Shown piece after piece: positions 32,273-42,789 of a stretch of 64,000 bases of DNA. Numbering within the stretch: position 1 is the stretch's first letter; every line of letters begins with the position of its first letter. A program made the position numbers and the translations under genes. The notes beneath the pieces were generated by a model, which ran no database searches, was not told the DNA's origin, and saw only the letters and a list, made by a program, of their open reading frames with translations. The DNA is from Symsagittifera roscoffensis (lineage: Eukaryota; Xenacoelomorpha; Acoela; Convolutidae), in contig NC_087063.1 in assembly GCF_963678635.1 (NCBI RefSeq), positions 58,846,759 to 58,910,758 of the forward strand. The letters run 5' to 3'.

Positions 32273-32645
32273 CTCATAGAGTAATTTCAGAAAAGGTACA
32301 CCCTCTGTTCGTCGCGCTATCTGATTTTCGGCCGGATAGATTCGTGCAATTTCTTAGTGTAATACCAATCTTAATCTTACTCTTACATCTCCTAGTCTCA
32401 ACAGATCTAGTGTATACTGGTATTTACGAGTTAGTTCTCGGAGTTTTTCCAGAAGGAGAACAACTGTAGTCTAAGATTTATTCAAACTGTTCTGCTGCCG
32501 AAAAAGCTGCAAGTAGTTTCAGTACTTACAAATAAGTGTCATTGTTAGTGATGAAATATGGTTGGTTAATTAGTAATATTTTATAGAGATATTTTTATCA
32601 ATAAAATAATTGGTTTATAATTAATAGTTTAGAACTGGTTCCAGA
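32273..32645. repeat. LTR-like dispersed repeat, copy 1
   Basis: Aligns over about 370 bp with 54650-55007 in the same orientation, sharing CTCATAGAGTA near the start, GGTACACC(C/G)TCTGTTCGTC, TTTTCGGCCGGATAGATTCG, TCAACAGATCTAG and the end GAACTGGTTCCA. No ORF. Size and lack of coding suit a solo LTR. It lies upstream of the A-rich Gag relic, so it could be that element's LTR. Confidence 0.65.
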
Positions 32646-33356
32646 TTTTTCTAGAGCTATCAAATGTTTTGAATTCAATATTTTTACAGCCCCCTCTCCG
32701 GAAACACGCAAAATTAATAACAAATCATCCTTGAATCTACGCAATATACGGTGGCTAAGTCAAAATAACGTGACCTTACCTTATTCGATAGAAAAAATGA
32801 ATAAAGTTATCCAAAATCAGATTTGATAAACATACAAACAACAGGACAACTTTTAATAATAGTATTAAATTTTCGAATGAACAAACGCTGGCAGTGGAAA
32901 AAAACTTCTTGAAAAGCTTGCCAAATAATGTTAATTGCTTTTGGAATGAAAATCAAATCGGCCGACAGAAATTTGGACGAAAACCACAATTCAGAAAAAA
33001 ATCAAAATCTTTTCAAAAAAGTTATTTGAAAAATTAATTGCAACCTAGTCTAAGTAATCTCTAAGAGGTGATTTTATTTGAATTTTAAAAAATATGAACA
33101 TGACAGCTGGTACGTTATAAGAAATACGTTCAGTTAGTGCAGTAATTTTTACGTGCAAATAAGTAAGAAAAGTTGCTCATGGGGGAAAAAGTCTAGTTCC
33201 CAATTACAAGTCACTTCCTCTGTAAGTGAAATAAGACGCTTCAATAGAAAAAAAACACCTTGAATTTTGTTCATAGTTTAATGTTGGTGAGTTTTGTTGA
33301 ACCAAAAAATACGAGTTTGCACGTAAAGAAGTCCATTTTGGGTTTAAAGTCAAGTC

Positions 33357-33891
33357 TTATTTCTTCTCGCCGTCTTTGCTCTCGTAGTACTGCGATTGCT
33401 GCTGTTCACTTGGCCTCTGTTCATACTGCTGGGAACCACCTCCCTCTTGCTGAGATCCAACTATCTGCTGCGAACCACCAGCCATCTGGCTATATTGCAG
33501 AGAGTTGCACCTCTCCTCTGGTGGGTGGGAATGCTGATGTTTCTGATCCGCCGAACCACCTTGTTGCGAAGCACCGCCTTGCTGCGAAGCACCCCCTTGT
33601 TGTAAAGCGCCACCAGGCATCTGGCTATATTGCAGGGAGTTGCATCTTTCTTCAGGTGGGTGCGAGTGTTGATGGTTGGGATCTGCCCCGCCTCCCTGCT
33701 GTGAAGCACCTGCTAGTTCAGAACCTCCGCCAGGTTGTTGATTATATTGAGCTGAATTACACTTGTCTTCTGGTGGGTGTGAGTGCTGATTTTTCTTGTC
33801 ATCGGCAGGATCAACGGGTTGCGGGGCACCGCCAGGTTGCTGTGAGTATTGCACAGAATTGCTCTTCTCTTTTGGTTCATGAGAGTGCTGA

Positions 33892-33939
<48 letters not shown>

Positions 33940-34093
33940 GGTTCCTGATTGCCTTGACCTTGAGAGTTGCATTCATAGCAGACGACCTCTCCATTCTCGA
34001 TCTGCAGTCTGTTTTTGCCCATGTAGGTTCCGCATTTAGGACACATGAAACACTCTTTGTGGAACTTCCAATCTTTGACGGTATGACTTTGAC
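33357..34093 (-). CDS. Last exon of LIM gene: end of LIM4 and Gln-rich repeat tail
   Basis: The exon starts after CTTCTAG at 34094 and continues the codon split with exon 4 (ACA-G/GT). It supplies the second half of a LIM domain: WKFHKECFMCPKCGTYMGKN, then VVCYEC, giving H, C, C, C and the last C-C pair. A run of about 16 Gln (CAA repeats, 33893-33940) follows. The tail then has four spaced copies of an H-S-H-(P/E)-P-E-x-x-(C/S)-N-S-x-Q-Y unit, separated by Gly/Gln-rich linkers, and ends SKDGEKK at the TAA. Expression of this exon requires splicing across the Polinton. The plus-strand ORF 33260-34039 is a shadow. Confidence 0.88.
33893..33940. repeat. CAA trinucleotide repeat (poly-Gln) in LIM gene
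   Basis: About 16 TTG units on the plus strand, read as CAA (Gln) on the coding minus strand. A candidate length-polymorphic tract. Confidence 0.95.
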
Positions 34094-34107
34094 CTAGAAG
34101 TTGAACA

Positions 34108-34113
34108 TTTGAT
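34108..34113. repeat. Polinton target-site duplication, left
   Basis: TTTGAT immediately before the terminal inverted repeat; the identical TTTGAT follows the right end at 49604-49609. Six-base duplications are characteristic of Polinton/Maverick integration. Confidence 0.93.
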
Positions 34114-34330
34114 AGTAGTGCTGTATCCTGTACCGGATCCTAAGTGGGGGGTCCTTCCTAAGGGGGGGGGGTCCTCATGTAAAGCAAAATCCTAGGAAAG
34201 GGGTCCTTAGTTTTTTGGAGGACCCCTATCCTAGGATTTTGTAAATGAACGTAAGTTCCCACCCCTAAAGTAAAAGACCCCCTCCTTAGGATCTTGTTAA
34301 GCTGAGCTTAACAACCGGGACCCGATACAA
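34114..34330. repeat. Polinton left terminal inverted repeat
   Basis: Matches the reverse complement of 49402-49603 with small indels. Within each repeat there is a second symmetry: it opens near GTATCCTGTACCGGATCC and closes near GGGACCCGATAC, and the halves pair around CAAAATCCTAGGA and TCCTAGGATTTTG. It also carries a run of ten G. Confidence 0.9.
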
Positions 34331-34709
34331 TAATTCCTTCTAATTCCTTTTAAAGAGGTCCCTTTTTCCGCGATAATTAAAGTTAATCGTCCTAATTCCT
34401 GAACTTTTCTTTTTCGTCCTAGTTTCATGTGAATATCATTTCCTGGCTTTCTTTCTTTTCGGCAAAGATTTGTCATGCTATTAAAGTTTGTTATTGAAAA
34501 CAAGCCTAAGGATTTCACACATTTGTTTGAATTAACACTTGGTTTGCGTCAACTAGTTTATTTGCCTGAAGCTATTTATGTTAAAACAGTAATTGAGCTC
34601 AATACGAGTATTTTATTAGTTGTAAATTGATAAAAACCAAACATATACAAGTCGAAGTATCAAAAAAGGACGAACAGTAAAAATCATCTGAAAATATATG
34701 TTTCAGACT

Positions 34710-37700
34710 TTAATGTTTATTGTTTTGGTTTTCTTTGCGCTGTTTTTTAGGTGGTCGTTCTTCTGAAGCATCAGATAAAATAAATGGGTTATTTAGAGGG
34801 GGACGTTCACGGACTTGTCTACTAGAAGCTTTTTCTTCTTGCAGCTCTGCTTCTGAGTAGGGCCGCTGTAAAAATCCCCATTCCGGAAGTTAAAAATCGG
34901 GAGAACTGTTATCAGTTTCATTGTATGAGTTGGCCCACTCGGTGTCCATGTAAATGTCTTCTAGAAAAGCATTTTCTTCGGCGGCTTTATGGCCAAAGGC
35001 CACTGTCGAAATCAAGTCGAAAAGTAGAAAACGTTTTGAGTCGAATGGTGATAATGCAAGTTTGTTTTGTTTCACTGTCATATTGGTGTGACCTTTTGAA
35101 ACTATATTATAGTTGTACACTCTCATTGTTTTTCCAGTGAAGAATGTGTCCCTGAAGGTTTGGTGGACCAGTTCTCTCTGTGCACTCCTTTTAATTCCTG
35201 TGGCACTCAATTTTTAAGTGCCTTCTAAACAGAAGCAAAATTATTGTTCTTTTCTACAACGCAGGAGATAGTTTCATTTCACTTCAGCAACTCAATTTAT
35301 ACCGAACAAAATTTGATTCATTTCACCAAAAAAGAGCAGAAGACTCTAAATTATGATTAAAAAAGAGGACAAGAGGGGAACATGTTGTCAGATAAATCAA
35401 CGTTTAGGCAACATTGTATAATGTTGCCTAAATCAGCTAAATGCCCATAGTTTAATGCAACAAATTAAGGGGGGTAGGAAGGTTGGTGGTGGTAATTTTT
35501 GTTCTGTAAAAGGTAGGTAGGAATGGGGGTGGAAGTGTGGCCTAAATTTTATTTACCATTAAGGACGACCAAATATAGTTTCGGTTTTAGGGCGATGAAT
35601 TCTCTGATTGGCTTCCCACCAGTCTCGTCTTTGAACTTCAGCGCAATTTTTTTGTTGGTATCCTCGAACAAGAAATGGTCCTCATCGTAATTTGAAAAGT
35701 CGAAATCAGCTTTTATTTTCTCCAAGTCTCGGTAAACGTCATCAGTTTTTATGGCATAAAAAAACTATCCGTGTCGGAGTAATGGAGTTCCAAGTTTAGA
35801 TTTGGTTTCATTTTTTGATAATGAAACTGAAACATGAAACGCTTGTCGAGGTCTAGGATGGTCGCACCAACTATCATAAGTTTGTCACACAATATTTTTG
35901 TTACTGAAAAGCTGATTGTGGCTAATTGATCGTCAATGATTTGAAAGCTTTTCATTGTGTTCACAGCTGGTTTTTGTAACAGCTCTCTTTCATTCCTTAC
36001 AATCTCCAGCTTCTTTCTTCCTAACTTAGATTCCATTGTCGTACCGAAAGGTGAATTAACAATTAGCTTGTAGAAGTTCTCCTGGAATTTGTTTACCGCG
36101 GCTTTTCGTAGGCGGGTGTTGAGGTCGACAAAGGGTGCCATCCAGTGACTTTGGCGGAACTGAAGAACTTTTCCGAGGTGAGTTATTTTCATTCCCAGCT
36201 CATGGTACCATGTTAGGGTAAGGTAGTGCAAAACATAATCTTCTTTAGGATGCAATGTCTGTAGAAGCTTTGGCACTTTTGGCAGTGTGGTGATTCCCAA
36301 GTTTCCCAACATGTCGACTTGCTCGTTGCTCATTGCACCGATGTCCACTACTTCACGAGAAGGGGCAAGGGGGTAATCGGCAAAGAAGTCGTGAAGCTCT
36401 TCGGGTATGGTTAAATTGACTTAAACTATATAACCCCACTCTGAGGTTTCGCTGGTGAGCAGTATGTCTGCCCGACTTTTTTCAACTATTGAAAAATCGT
36501 TTAAGGGCAAAGGGAAGTGTTCCATTATCCCCCGTACAAATTGGCAACAATTCGCCATCCTTGTACCTGAACAGAAAAATAATTTTTACACCTAGGTTTG
36601 GAATGAAATAAAAAGGTTGTTTGAATAGGTGAAGAACATTAATGAAGGAATTTTAAGATTTTTAGAAGGCAAATAGAATTTGCTTACCGGAAGACATTGA
36701 TTTGACAATTGTTCAACTTTTGAAATCTGTCCATATCCATCAGACCCATTGGCCTTTCGTATTCCCCATTGATTTTCACAATTCCTTCTTTGACGAGATC
36801 GTAGATTGAGACTTTGTTTTTCTCCAGCCACCGTCTTGATGTGGGGTAGAGGGCCGGCTCATTCACATTGTGATATGCGGCAATAAAGCAGTAGAGAAAG
36901 CAATGGTCATCATCTTTATTGTTGATATTTGTGAGCAGAGTAGATGCTGCGCTGAGTGCATCAGCTAGCTCGAGGTAGGAGTCTGCTCTTATTGGTGAGA
37001 AGGCCGCGAAACTGTTTGCAATTTTTCAATTCTGTCAATAATCCATTCGCTACCATGAGAAGAGAACGAATTGACTTGGTTGACCTTATGTTTAATCAGT
37101 TCCAAGAATTGATCCCCAGCTATTCCCTCGAAGTACACTGTCAATGTCTTAGTGTTCAGAAACAGCATGGCTCTTTCGAAGTTTCCACTGTCCCCGTCTT
37201 GCACAGTGGAATTTTTGATCATTCCCACTTCCACGTAGAATTGCACCTTGTTCGGACCCTTTTTGACCCTTTCAAGTATGAGAGCATCTATTTCCTCCTT
37301 GTTTTGCATCATGACTTGAAGCAAATCCATTTCTTTTTCACCAACTTTGAGATCGTATCGTAGCAATTTGCCTCTGAACGCGCTTCCCGTTGGGTCAGCG
37401 GAAGACGTTGTCTCAATGCCGTCCCAAACTGGCAAGTAGTGCTTCTTCAGCAAGTGTTGTCCATAGCTTTCCGCGGTGAGAAATATTGTATGGCAATAGA
37501 TACGATGACCATTGGAAGTCATGTCATGTACCAGCTCGACGCGCTCTCGCGCTTCCGAAAAATTTTCGAATAATTCCAGACACTCATCGCAAACAGTTTG
37601 AGGAGGAGGGGGAGGAAGGAGCTTGTGAACTTTTTGATCATGTTTTCTCAAGTTCCTTTTAGAACTCATTATTTTTCCGCACTGTTGGCAAGGAACAGGT

Positions 37701-37726
37701 GTCGCGATAGAAGTAGAGTTCGGCAT
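34710..37726 (-). pseudogene. polB: Protein-primed DNA polymerase B (Polinton polB), broken
   Basis: The start is the ATG at 37726. The first 246 codons include a C2H2 finger (CQQCGKIMSSKRNLRKHDQKVH region, residues 13-35) and HGSEWIIDRIEKL, both typical of Polinton PolB N-termini. A shifted frame (36866-36684) continues. The palm is at 36480-35749: PEELHDFFADYPLAP (motif A region, with the Asp changed and a TAA at about 36421), KLIVNSPFG (motif B) and HYSDTDSFF (motif C, intact). After a T-run frameshift it continues to ALKPKLYLVV near 35570. The C-terminus resumes at 35210-34890 (NKLALSPFDSKRFLLFD) and, past an in-frame TAA, ends at about 34710. The exonuclease region is missing, by a deletion around 36.6-36.7 kb. 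The enzyme would replicate the element using a terminal protein. Confidence 0.92.
35403..35432. repeat. Near-perfect palindrome within polB
   Basis: TTTAGGCAACATT-GTAT-AATGTTGCCTAAA: 13-bp arms, 4-base loop. It lies in a non-coding insertion (35211-35560) between palm and C-terminal parts of polB. Confidence 0.9.
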
Positions 37727-38417
37727 TATTTGTTGAAGTTACTAAAGTAATTCAGGAAAATTTCAAGAAATAAAACTGGTTATGAAAAAACCAAAGCGAG
37801 AAGAGACTAGCACTAAAAACTTTGCGGGTAAGGGCAAGTAGAAGCCATTAACGAGAGTTATACTTCGCCGTCTTGACAATAAGTACTTTCCTTTCCAAAA
37901 ACAGGGTTTATTACAGCTTTAAGCTCCTAACGACTCTTCACTCGGTTCAAGTGCAAGCGTTTTGTATACTAAAAACTGATTCATTTACAGCCTCAAACTT
38001 TTGCTGTTACTTTTAAGGGTTAGCGATGAATTTTTTTAAGTTTTGGCAATTTTTAGGGGTTTGGTTTAGACTTTCAATTAACATATCAGCACTAAATTTC
38101 AAAATTTAAAGCTTAGAATAATTCAGATAGAGCCTAAGACTTTTTCTGACTAATTTTAACTGTGAAACAGTAATTTCCTAATGATTTCAAGCCCACTTCT
38201 TGGTTTGCTTAAGTAGGTATAATAATAAGTAGAAACAGAGATAAAAGTATTCGGAAAGTAAAGCCCTCAACTATCTAATTAAGTTGAAATAAAATAGTAA
38301 ACTTAAAAATTGAAAACTTTGCAAATTAGATACATTGATAGTTACCGATGCATGATAAGCATAGATTGTCATTTGAATGTGTAAAAGATATCGGAATCAA
38401 AGTTTCCTTCATGTCAT
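37727..38417. other. Polinton spacer upstream of polB, no gene
   Basis: About 690 bp of AT-rich sequence upstream of polB. It probably contains the polB promoter, but no element can be pointed to. Confidence 0.4.
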
Positions 38418-38548
38418 TCAGTGTCCCGTGAAACATTTCATATCATGTCCTGCGAAATATTAAGGCATGCTCGTTTGGTTTAAGGGGCAGTAGCTAACCC
38501 GGTGCTGCTCGTCGCTACGCTCCTCGGGAACGCCTCCCGTTCTGTAAA
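38418..38548. repeat. Inner inverted repeat, left arm
   Basis: About 130 bp matching the reverse complement of 42596-42725 at roughly three-quarters identity. Shared strings include TTTCATATCA(T/A)GTCCT, AAGGCATG, GTTTGGTTTA and TGCTCGTCGCTACG(C/A)TCCTCGGGAA. The pair encloses 4.3 kb with the tandem repeat and accessory genes. No clear target duplication was found at its edges. Confidence 0.8.
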
Positions 38549-38840
38549 TTAAAGTGAAAAAAAAATTTTTTTTTTCAAATTAAAGGAAATCCTCAAATTT
38601 TTTATGTTGTGGAAAAAGGAAAAATAATATTTAAAAAAATGTCTCTTAAATCTATCAACAAAAAAACAGTAATTTTTTTGAGATATCGAGCACAGTTCTA
38701 CTGGTCGTGTTCGAAACTTAAAAAACATCATTTTTTAACTTTTTTTCCTTCATTTTTAGCTTGAATTACTCGTTCTCAATTTAAATTCAAGTGAATGTGG
38801 TTTGAAATCTTTAGGAGCTATCTAATACGTAATTAGGACA

Positions 38841-40110
38841 AGTGTAGAAATTAAAAAACAATTATAGCTCAATCAATGAGAGTAGACGCTTAAACAGTTG
38901 TGATTTTTTGAGAAAAACTGATTTTTGTGTAAATATTAAAATGAAAAAATTGGGAAAAATTTTTTTCTCTCCAAAGCCATTGAAACTACCCTCAATCAGT
39001 TTGCCATGAACTTCTGAGCAGGGTTAAGGTTCATGTTTATTTTTCAAAAAAAAAACATAATTTTTCATTTTTTTTTTCATTTTTACCAAAAAATTGTCAG
39101 TTTTACACCCAAAACATGTATATAAATGTAATATAAAGCAGATTTATGGCTTAAAACACTCTCTGTTACTTTGCGTAAGACCTGGCTAACCCCACCGGGC
39201 ACAAAGTATGATGAGAGAGAGAACAGAGAGTGTTTGATAAAAAGCCAAATAAATATGGTTGGACTACCAACAAGAAAATGTTGGACCCTTCTATATTTAT
39301 CTTTCTTTTGAAAAGAAAGCAATATCCTGAAAAGGATATTCGAAATGGGGTTCACTACTGAGCAGGTGTGTTTATCTCTCTCTCTCTCTCTCTCTCTCTC
39401 ATTCTTTCTCAAACAACAATTTTACCGAATAATAAAAGTTTTTATCTAACATTTTGCTGAAAACTTCACGGGGCAAACTTAAGTGTAGAAATTAAAAAAC
39501 AATTATAGCTCAATCAATGAGAGTAGACGCTTAAAAAGTTGTGATTTTTGAGAAAATCTGATTTTTGTGTAAATATTAAAAAAGAAAAAATTGGGAAAAA
39601 TTTTTTCTCTCCAAAGCCATTGAAACTACCCTCAATCAGTTTGCCATGATTTTCTGAGCAGGGTTAAGGGTCATGTTTATTTTTCGAAAAAAAAACATAA
39701 ATTTTCATTTTTGTTTACAATTTTACCAAAAAATTGTCAGTTTTACACACAAAACATCTATATAAATGTAATATAAAGCAGATTTATGGCTTAAAACACT
39801 CTCTGTTACTTTGCGTAAGACCTGGCTAACCCCACCGGGCACAAAGTATGATGAGAGAGAGAACAGAGAGTGTTTCATAAAAAGCCAAATAAATATGGTT
39901 GGACTACCAACAAGAAAATGTTGGACCCTTCTATATTTATTTTTCTTTTGAACAGAAAGCGATATCCTGGAAAGGATATTCGAAATGGGGTTCGCTACTG
40001 AGCAAGTGTGTTTATCTCTCTCTCTCTCTCATTCTTTCTCAAACAACAATTCTAGCAAAAAATAAAAGTTTTTATCTAACATTTTGCTGAAAATTTCACG
40101 GGGCAAATTT
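38841..40110. repeat. Tandem duplication, 640-bp unit, with hairpin-rich core
   Basis: Unit 1 is 38841-39480 and unit 2 is 39481 to about 40110, highly similar throughout and differing mainly in (TC)n length. Each has a conserved block (39154-39335 and 39794-39980) of successive hairpins: AAACACTCTCTGTT with AACAGAGAGTGTTT, GTTGG-ACTA-CCAAC, CTTTCTTTT with AAAGAAAG, and ATATCC with GGATAT. No ORF of note. The block might be an origin, a structured RNA or an inserted foldback element; sequence alone does not decide. Confidence 0.88.
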
Positions 40111-40263
40111 TAATTGATCCATCAAGCAAAATAACAACTGAGACAAAAAAATAAACACACAGTAATGTTAAAACAGCTTAAAAATCAAATCAAACAAAAA
40201 TGAAAATGTGAAACCTTGGAATAATAATTGAAACAAAGGAAAATTTTGTTTAAGTTAATAGAA

Positions 40264-40830
40264 CTATCGAAACTGTAGTTTTCTCTTTTTTGGCGCATAG
40301 CAAGCTGCATTTGGAGGGGTGCCTTGAATGAGATCTGGGGTCATTAGATCAATTGTCTCCGCACTCGATGAAACCCGAGCATCCGAATAGGAAGTTGATT
40401 GTTCTGGAGTTGAAACTGCTCCCCTAACAAACGACGCGGGAGACATTGCTGTCGGAATATCCCAGTACGTTTCGCGCTCTGCATAATCACGAATACATCC
40501 CTCCTGATTTTCATACAACGGCATTGACTCGCAGTCATTTGCGAAGAGAATTTTTCTTGGAGACTGCTCGAGCGAGGTTGTGTCGTTTATCTCCGTCTTT
40601 TCTAATGCCGGCTAGCTCTCTTGAATAGTGCAACTCTCGTACATTTGTTTTTGATTCTGTCGAAGTAGATCGATGTGATCAAGGAGGTAGTTCGGTAGCA
40701 TGATATGACTTTTTGTAGTCCATTCCTCGTTTTGATTCCCATCGTTTTTTCGGGGAACCAAGTCATTGAACGGACTTGCTGTAGACGGAGAGACTCTCTC
40801 TTTCTGTTGATGGATGACTGCAATCGACTC
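40264..40830 (-). pseudogene. Polinton accessory protein, unknown, one in-frame TAG
   Basis: One minus-strand frame is open from about 40850 to 40264 except for a single TAG at about 40614. The upstream part reads SPSTASPFNDLVPRKNDGNQ and MLPNYLLDHIDLLRQNQKQM; the downstream part is the 86-codon ORF ending APKKRKLQFR, a likely nuclear localisation signal. No ATG precedes the upstream part in frame. Ser/Thr-rich and probably disordered. No family recognised. Confidence 0.6.
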
Positions 40831-40859
40831 TCTCGTGTATGTTTGGTAGATAATTGTTC

Positions 40860-41526
40860 TTTCTCAATCAGACACTGAGATTATTTGTAAGGACTAGTCA
40901 TGACTTGAAGATGTTTACAGTTTTGTTAAAATAAAATGACTGAACTACCGAAAAGAAATTGAGAGAATGAAAAGTATGAAAAGTTTATTGATGAGAATGA
41001 GATCAGGAAAGGGGTGGCATGGTTCAATTAAGTCAAAGCTAATACCTTTTTAAGCGAGGCTATCAAACTTTATTCATTCTTTTACGCATGACGCCTGAGG
41101 TTATGTTAGGAATGAATTTGAAAACCCGATTTTTTAGATTTATGTGATAGCTTTATTATAGTGGCTACGGGCGAAAGCACTCAAAATCAAAATTTCATGA
41201 TAGCTTTCCAGGCATTTTTTGTCATGCTGATAGAAATTCTTTACCATGATTCATAGCAGTCATTAAAATAACCGTCACAATAAAAAACAGCAGAAGATTT
41301 TTAGAGTATAGCCGGGGAAAAAGTAACTAAATACCCATATAAAAAGAGGTTTATCGTTAAAGAAATTATATCCTTGGTGATTAAGTCTTATCAATATGGC
41401 TTAGGGCGCTCGTAAACGTTATCACTTAAATTTTTACTTTGGGAGCGCATGATCTATCTCGTATACTGTGATCAGTCATTCTTCAACGTTCCACACTAAA
41501 AACCAGTTGGTTGTTATTCATTTATA
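40860..41526. other. Polinton spacer between divergent accessory genes, no gene
   Basis: About 670 bp of AT-rich sequence between a minus-strand and a plus-strand gene. It probably holds promoters for both, none recognised. Confidence 0.35.
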
Positions 41527-41793
41527 ATGTACGCTTCTCTTGACACGGATGTAGACCATTTCGATGATTTTAGGGATATCTCTTCGAATGATAAACGTAT
41601 AGTTAGAGTCGGTGCAAAAACATTCGCAGAGACCGGTACTTACATAACTATCAAATTGTACAAAAAAGACGAAGAGGGAACTTTCAAGTATCGACAAGGA
41701 ATAACTTTGACAACTGGTGAATTCGAGTCCTTGGCGGACAATTATAAAAAAATAAAAAGATTGACGAAAGCAAAAAAAATGCGACGTGACTGA
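41527..41793 (+). CDS. PC4/Sub1-like putative ssDNA-binding protein (Polinton accessory)
   Basis: Intact 88-codon ORF starting at the first ATG. Residues about 25-75 read VRVGAKTFAETGTYITIKLY, KKDEEGTFKYRQGITLTTGE, FESLADNYKKI. The transcription coactivator PC4 fold has the same layout: a strand pair with an R/K-V, a strand rich in I/V with a charged turn, K/R-x-GI-S/T-L, then a helix of the type E-x-x-x-L. The C-terminus is basic (KKIKRLTKAKKMRRD). PC4 proteins bind single-stranded DNA and affect transcription and replication, which would suit an element copied by a protein-primed polymerase. By eye only; no motif is decisive. Confidence 0.6.
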   Translation: MYASLDTDVDHFDDFRDISSNDKRIVRVGAKTFAETGTYITIKLYKKDEEGTFKYRQGITLTTGEFESLADNYKKIKRLTKAKKMRRD

Positions 41794-41924
41794 AAAATTT
41801 AGAAAGAAGCGAAACAAATCTAAAAAATCTTCATGCTCTGAAAAGGAATGCGAAAGATAAAACGATGATAACTGTCTGGTTGTGTAACATTATTAACTCG
41901 TTATTCTATTGAAACTTCAAAGCA

Positions 41925-42503
41925 ATGGTTGAAGCATTGTATGAGCAATACCCTGATTATTTCAAACAGTTCCATAAAAATTACAAATTTTTTATCCTGA
42001 ATAATGAACCCAACTTCTCAAGCTTCGCTTCAAAAGCAAACTTTGCGGTATCCTCCCATTTGAATAAATTAGATTTTTGCAATCATTCGATTGACAACGA
42101 AAAACATTATCATGTGCTGGTCGAATTCACAAAAGAGTCTACCGATTTACTTAACAAGATGACTTCAAAAGCCTTCGTTGTTCCTTGTCTTCTTTCTACA
42201 TTCAAATATTAAATTTTGGGTTGCTCCAACTATGAATTGTCTGGCCCTCTGATGGAAAAACTGAAAATAGCTGTGATTTATAACTCCATCAACAACCTAG
42301 ATGTTAGTGGTGTTCCAGTTCGCAGACGATTGCCTCAAGTTTGCTTCGGCTCGCAGACTAAATCTGTTCAAACTCAAACTGACCTGATTACTAACGTAAC
42401 AATTGAACGCTTTACTAATATTTTGATTGGTGAAAATGCTGCTGAGTTTTCTAGAATAATTGACATAATTTTAAGTGGGTATGATTGTATGGAAATTGAT
42501 TGA
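41925..42503 (+). pseudogene. Polinton accessory protein with HYH motif, one in-frame TAA
   Basis: A single frame runs from the ATG at 41925 to the TGA at 42503 with one TAA at 42210-42212, about 192 codons in all. The first half has FFILNNEPNF and EKHYHVLVEFTKESTDLL. A hydrophobic strand bearing His-x-His followed by V-L-V resembles motif 2 of HUH/Rep-type endonucleases. No convincing motif 3 tyrosine is seen, so the reading is weak. The second half has no recognised domain. Confidence 0.5.
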
Positions 42504-42595
42504 AACGCTTTGTTTGTGAAATTTATCATGGAGAAGAAATTCAAGTTTTAAATATTGTTTTTTTTTCGCTCTCTTGTATATCAAAACAAAATGTT

Positions 42596-42725
42596 ACTAC
42601 ACAAGCGAGAGGTGTTCCCGAGGATCGTAGCGACGAGCAACGCCGGTTATCTATTGCCCTCTAAACCAAATTGCCATGCCTTATTATTTCGAAGGACTTG
42701 ATATGAAACTTTTCGCGATTCACTA
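42596..42725. repeat. Inner inverted repeat, right arm
   Basis: Reverse complement of 38418-38548 (see that entry). It lies just after the plus-strand accessory genes and before the protease gene. Confidence 0.8.
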
Positions 42726-42789
42726 AACCTTGTAGAAAAAGAAAATCTGTTGTTGATAAGAATGAATTAAAATTATGAGTTTATAAATT

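Noticed and set aside
33260-34039. 259-codon plus-strand ORF with a Val run
   Set aside because: It is antisense to the LIM tail exon; the Val run is the complement of the CAA repeat.
34114-34330. Ends of the Polinton as two independent palindromic MITEs
   Set aside because: The 6-bp duplication TTTGAT and the AGTAGT ends lie exactly at the outer edges of both repeats, which fits Polinton termini better.
39154-39335. Hammerhead-type ribozyme in the hairpin block
   Set aside because: A TGATGAG string is present but the CTGATGA...GAAA core is not.
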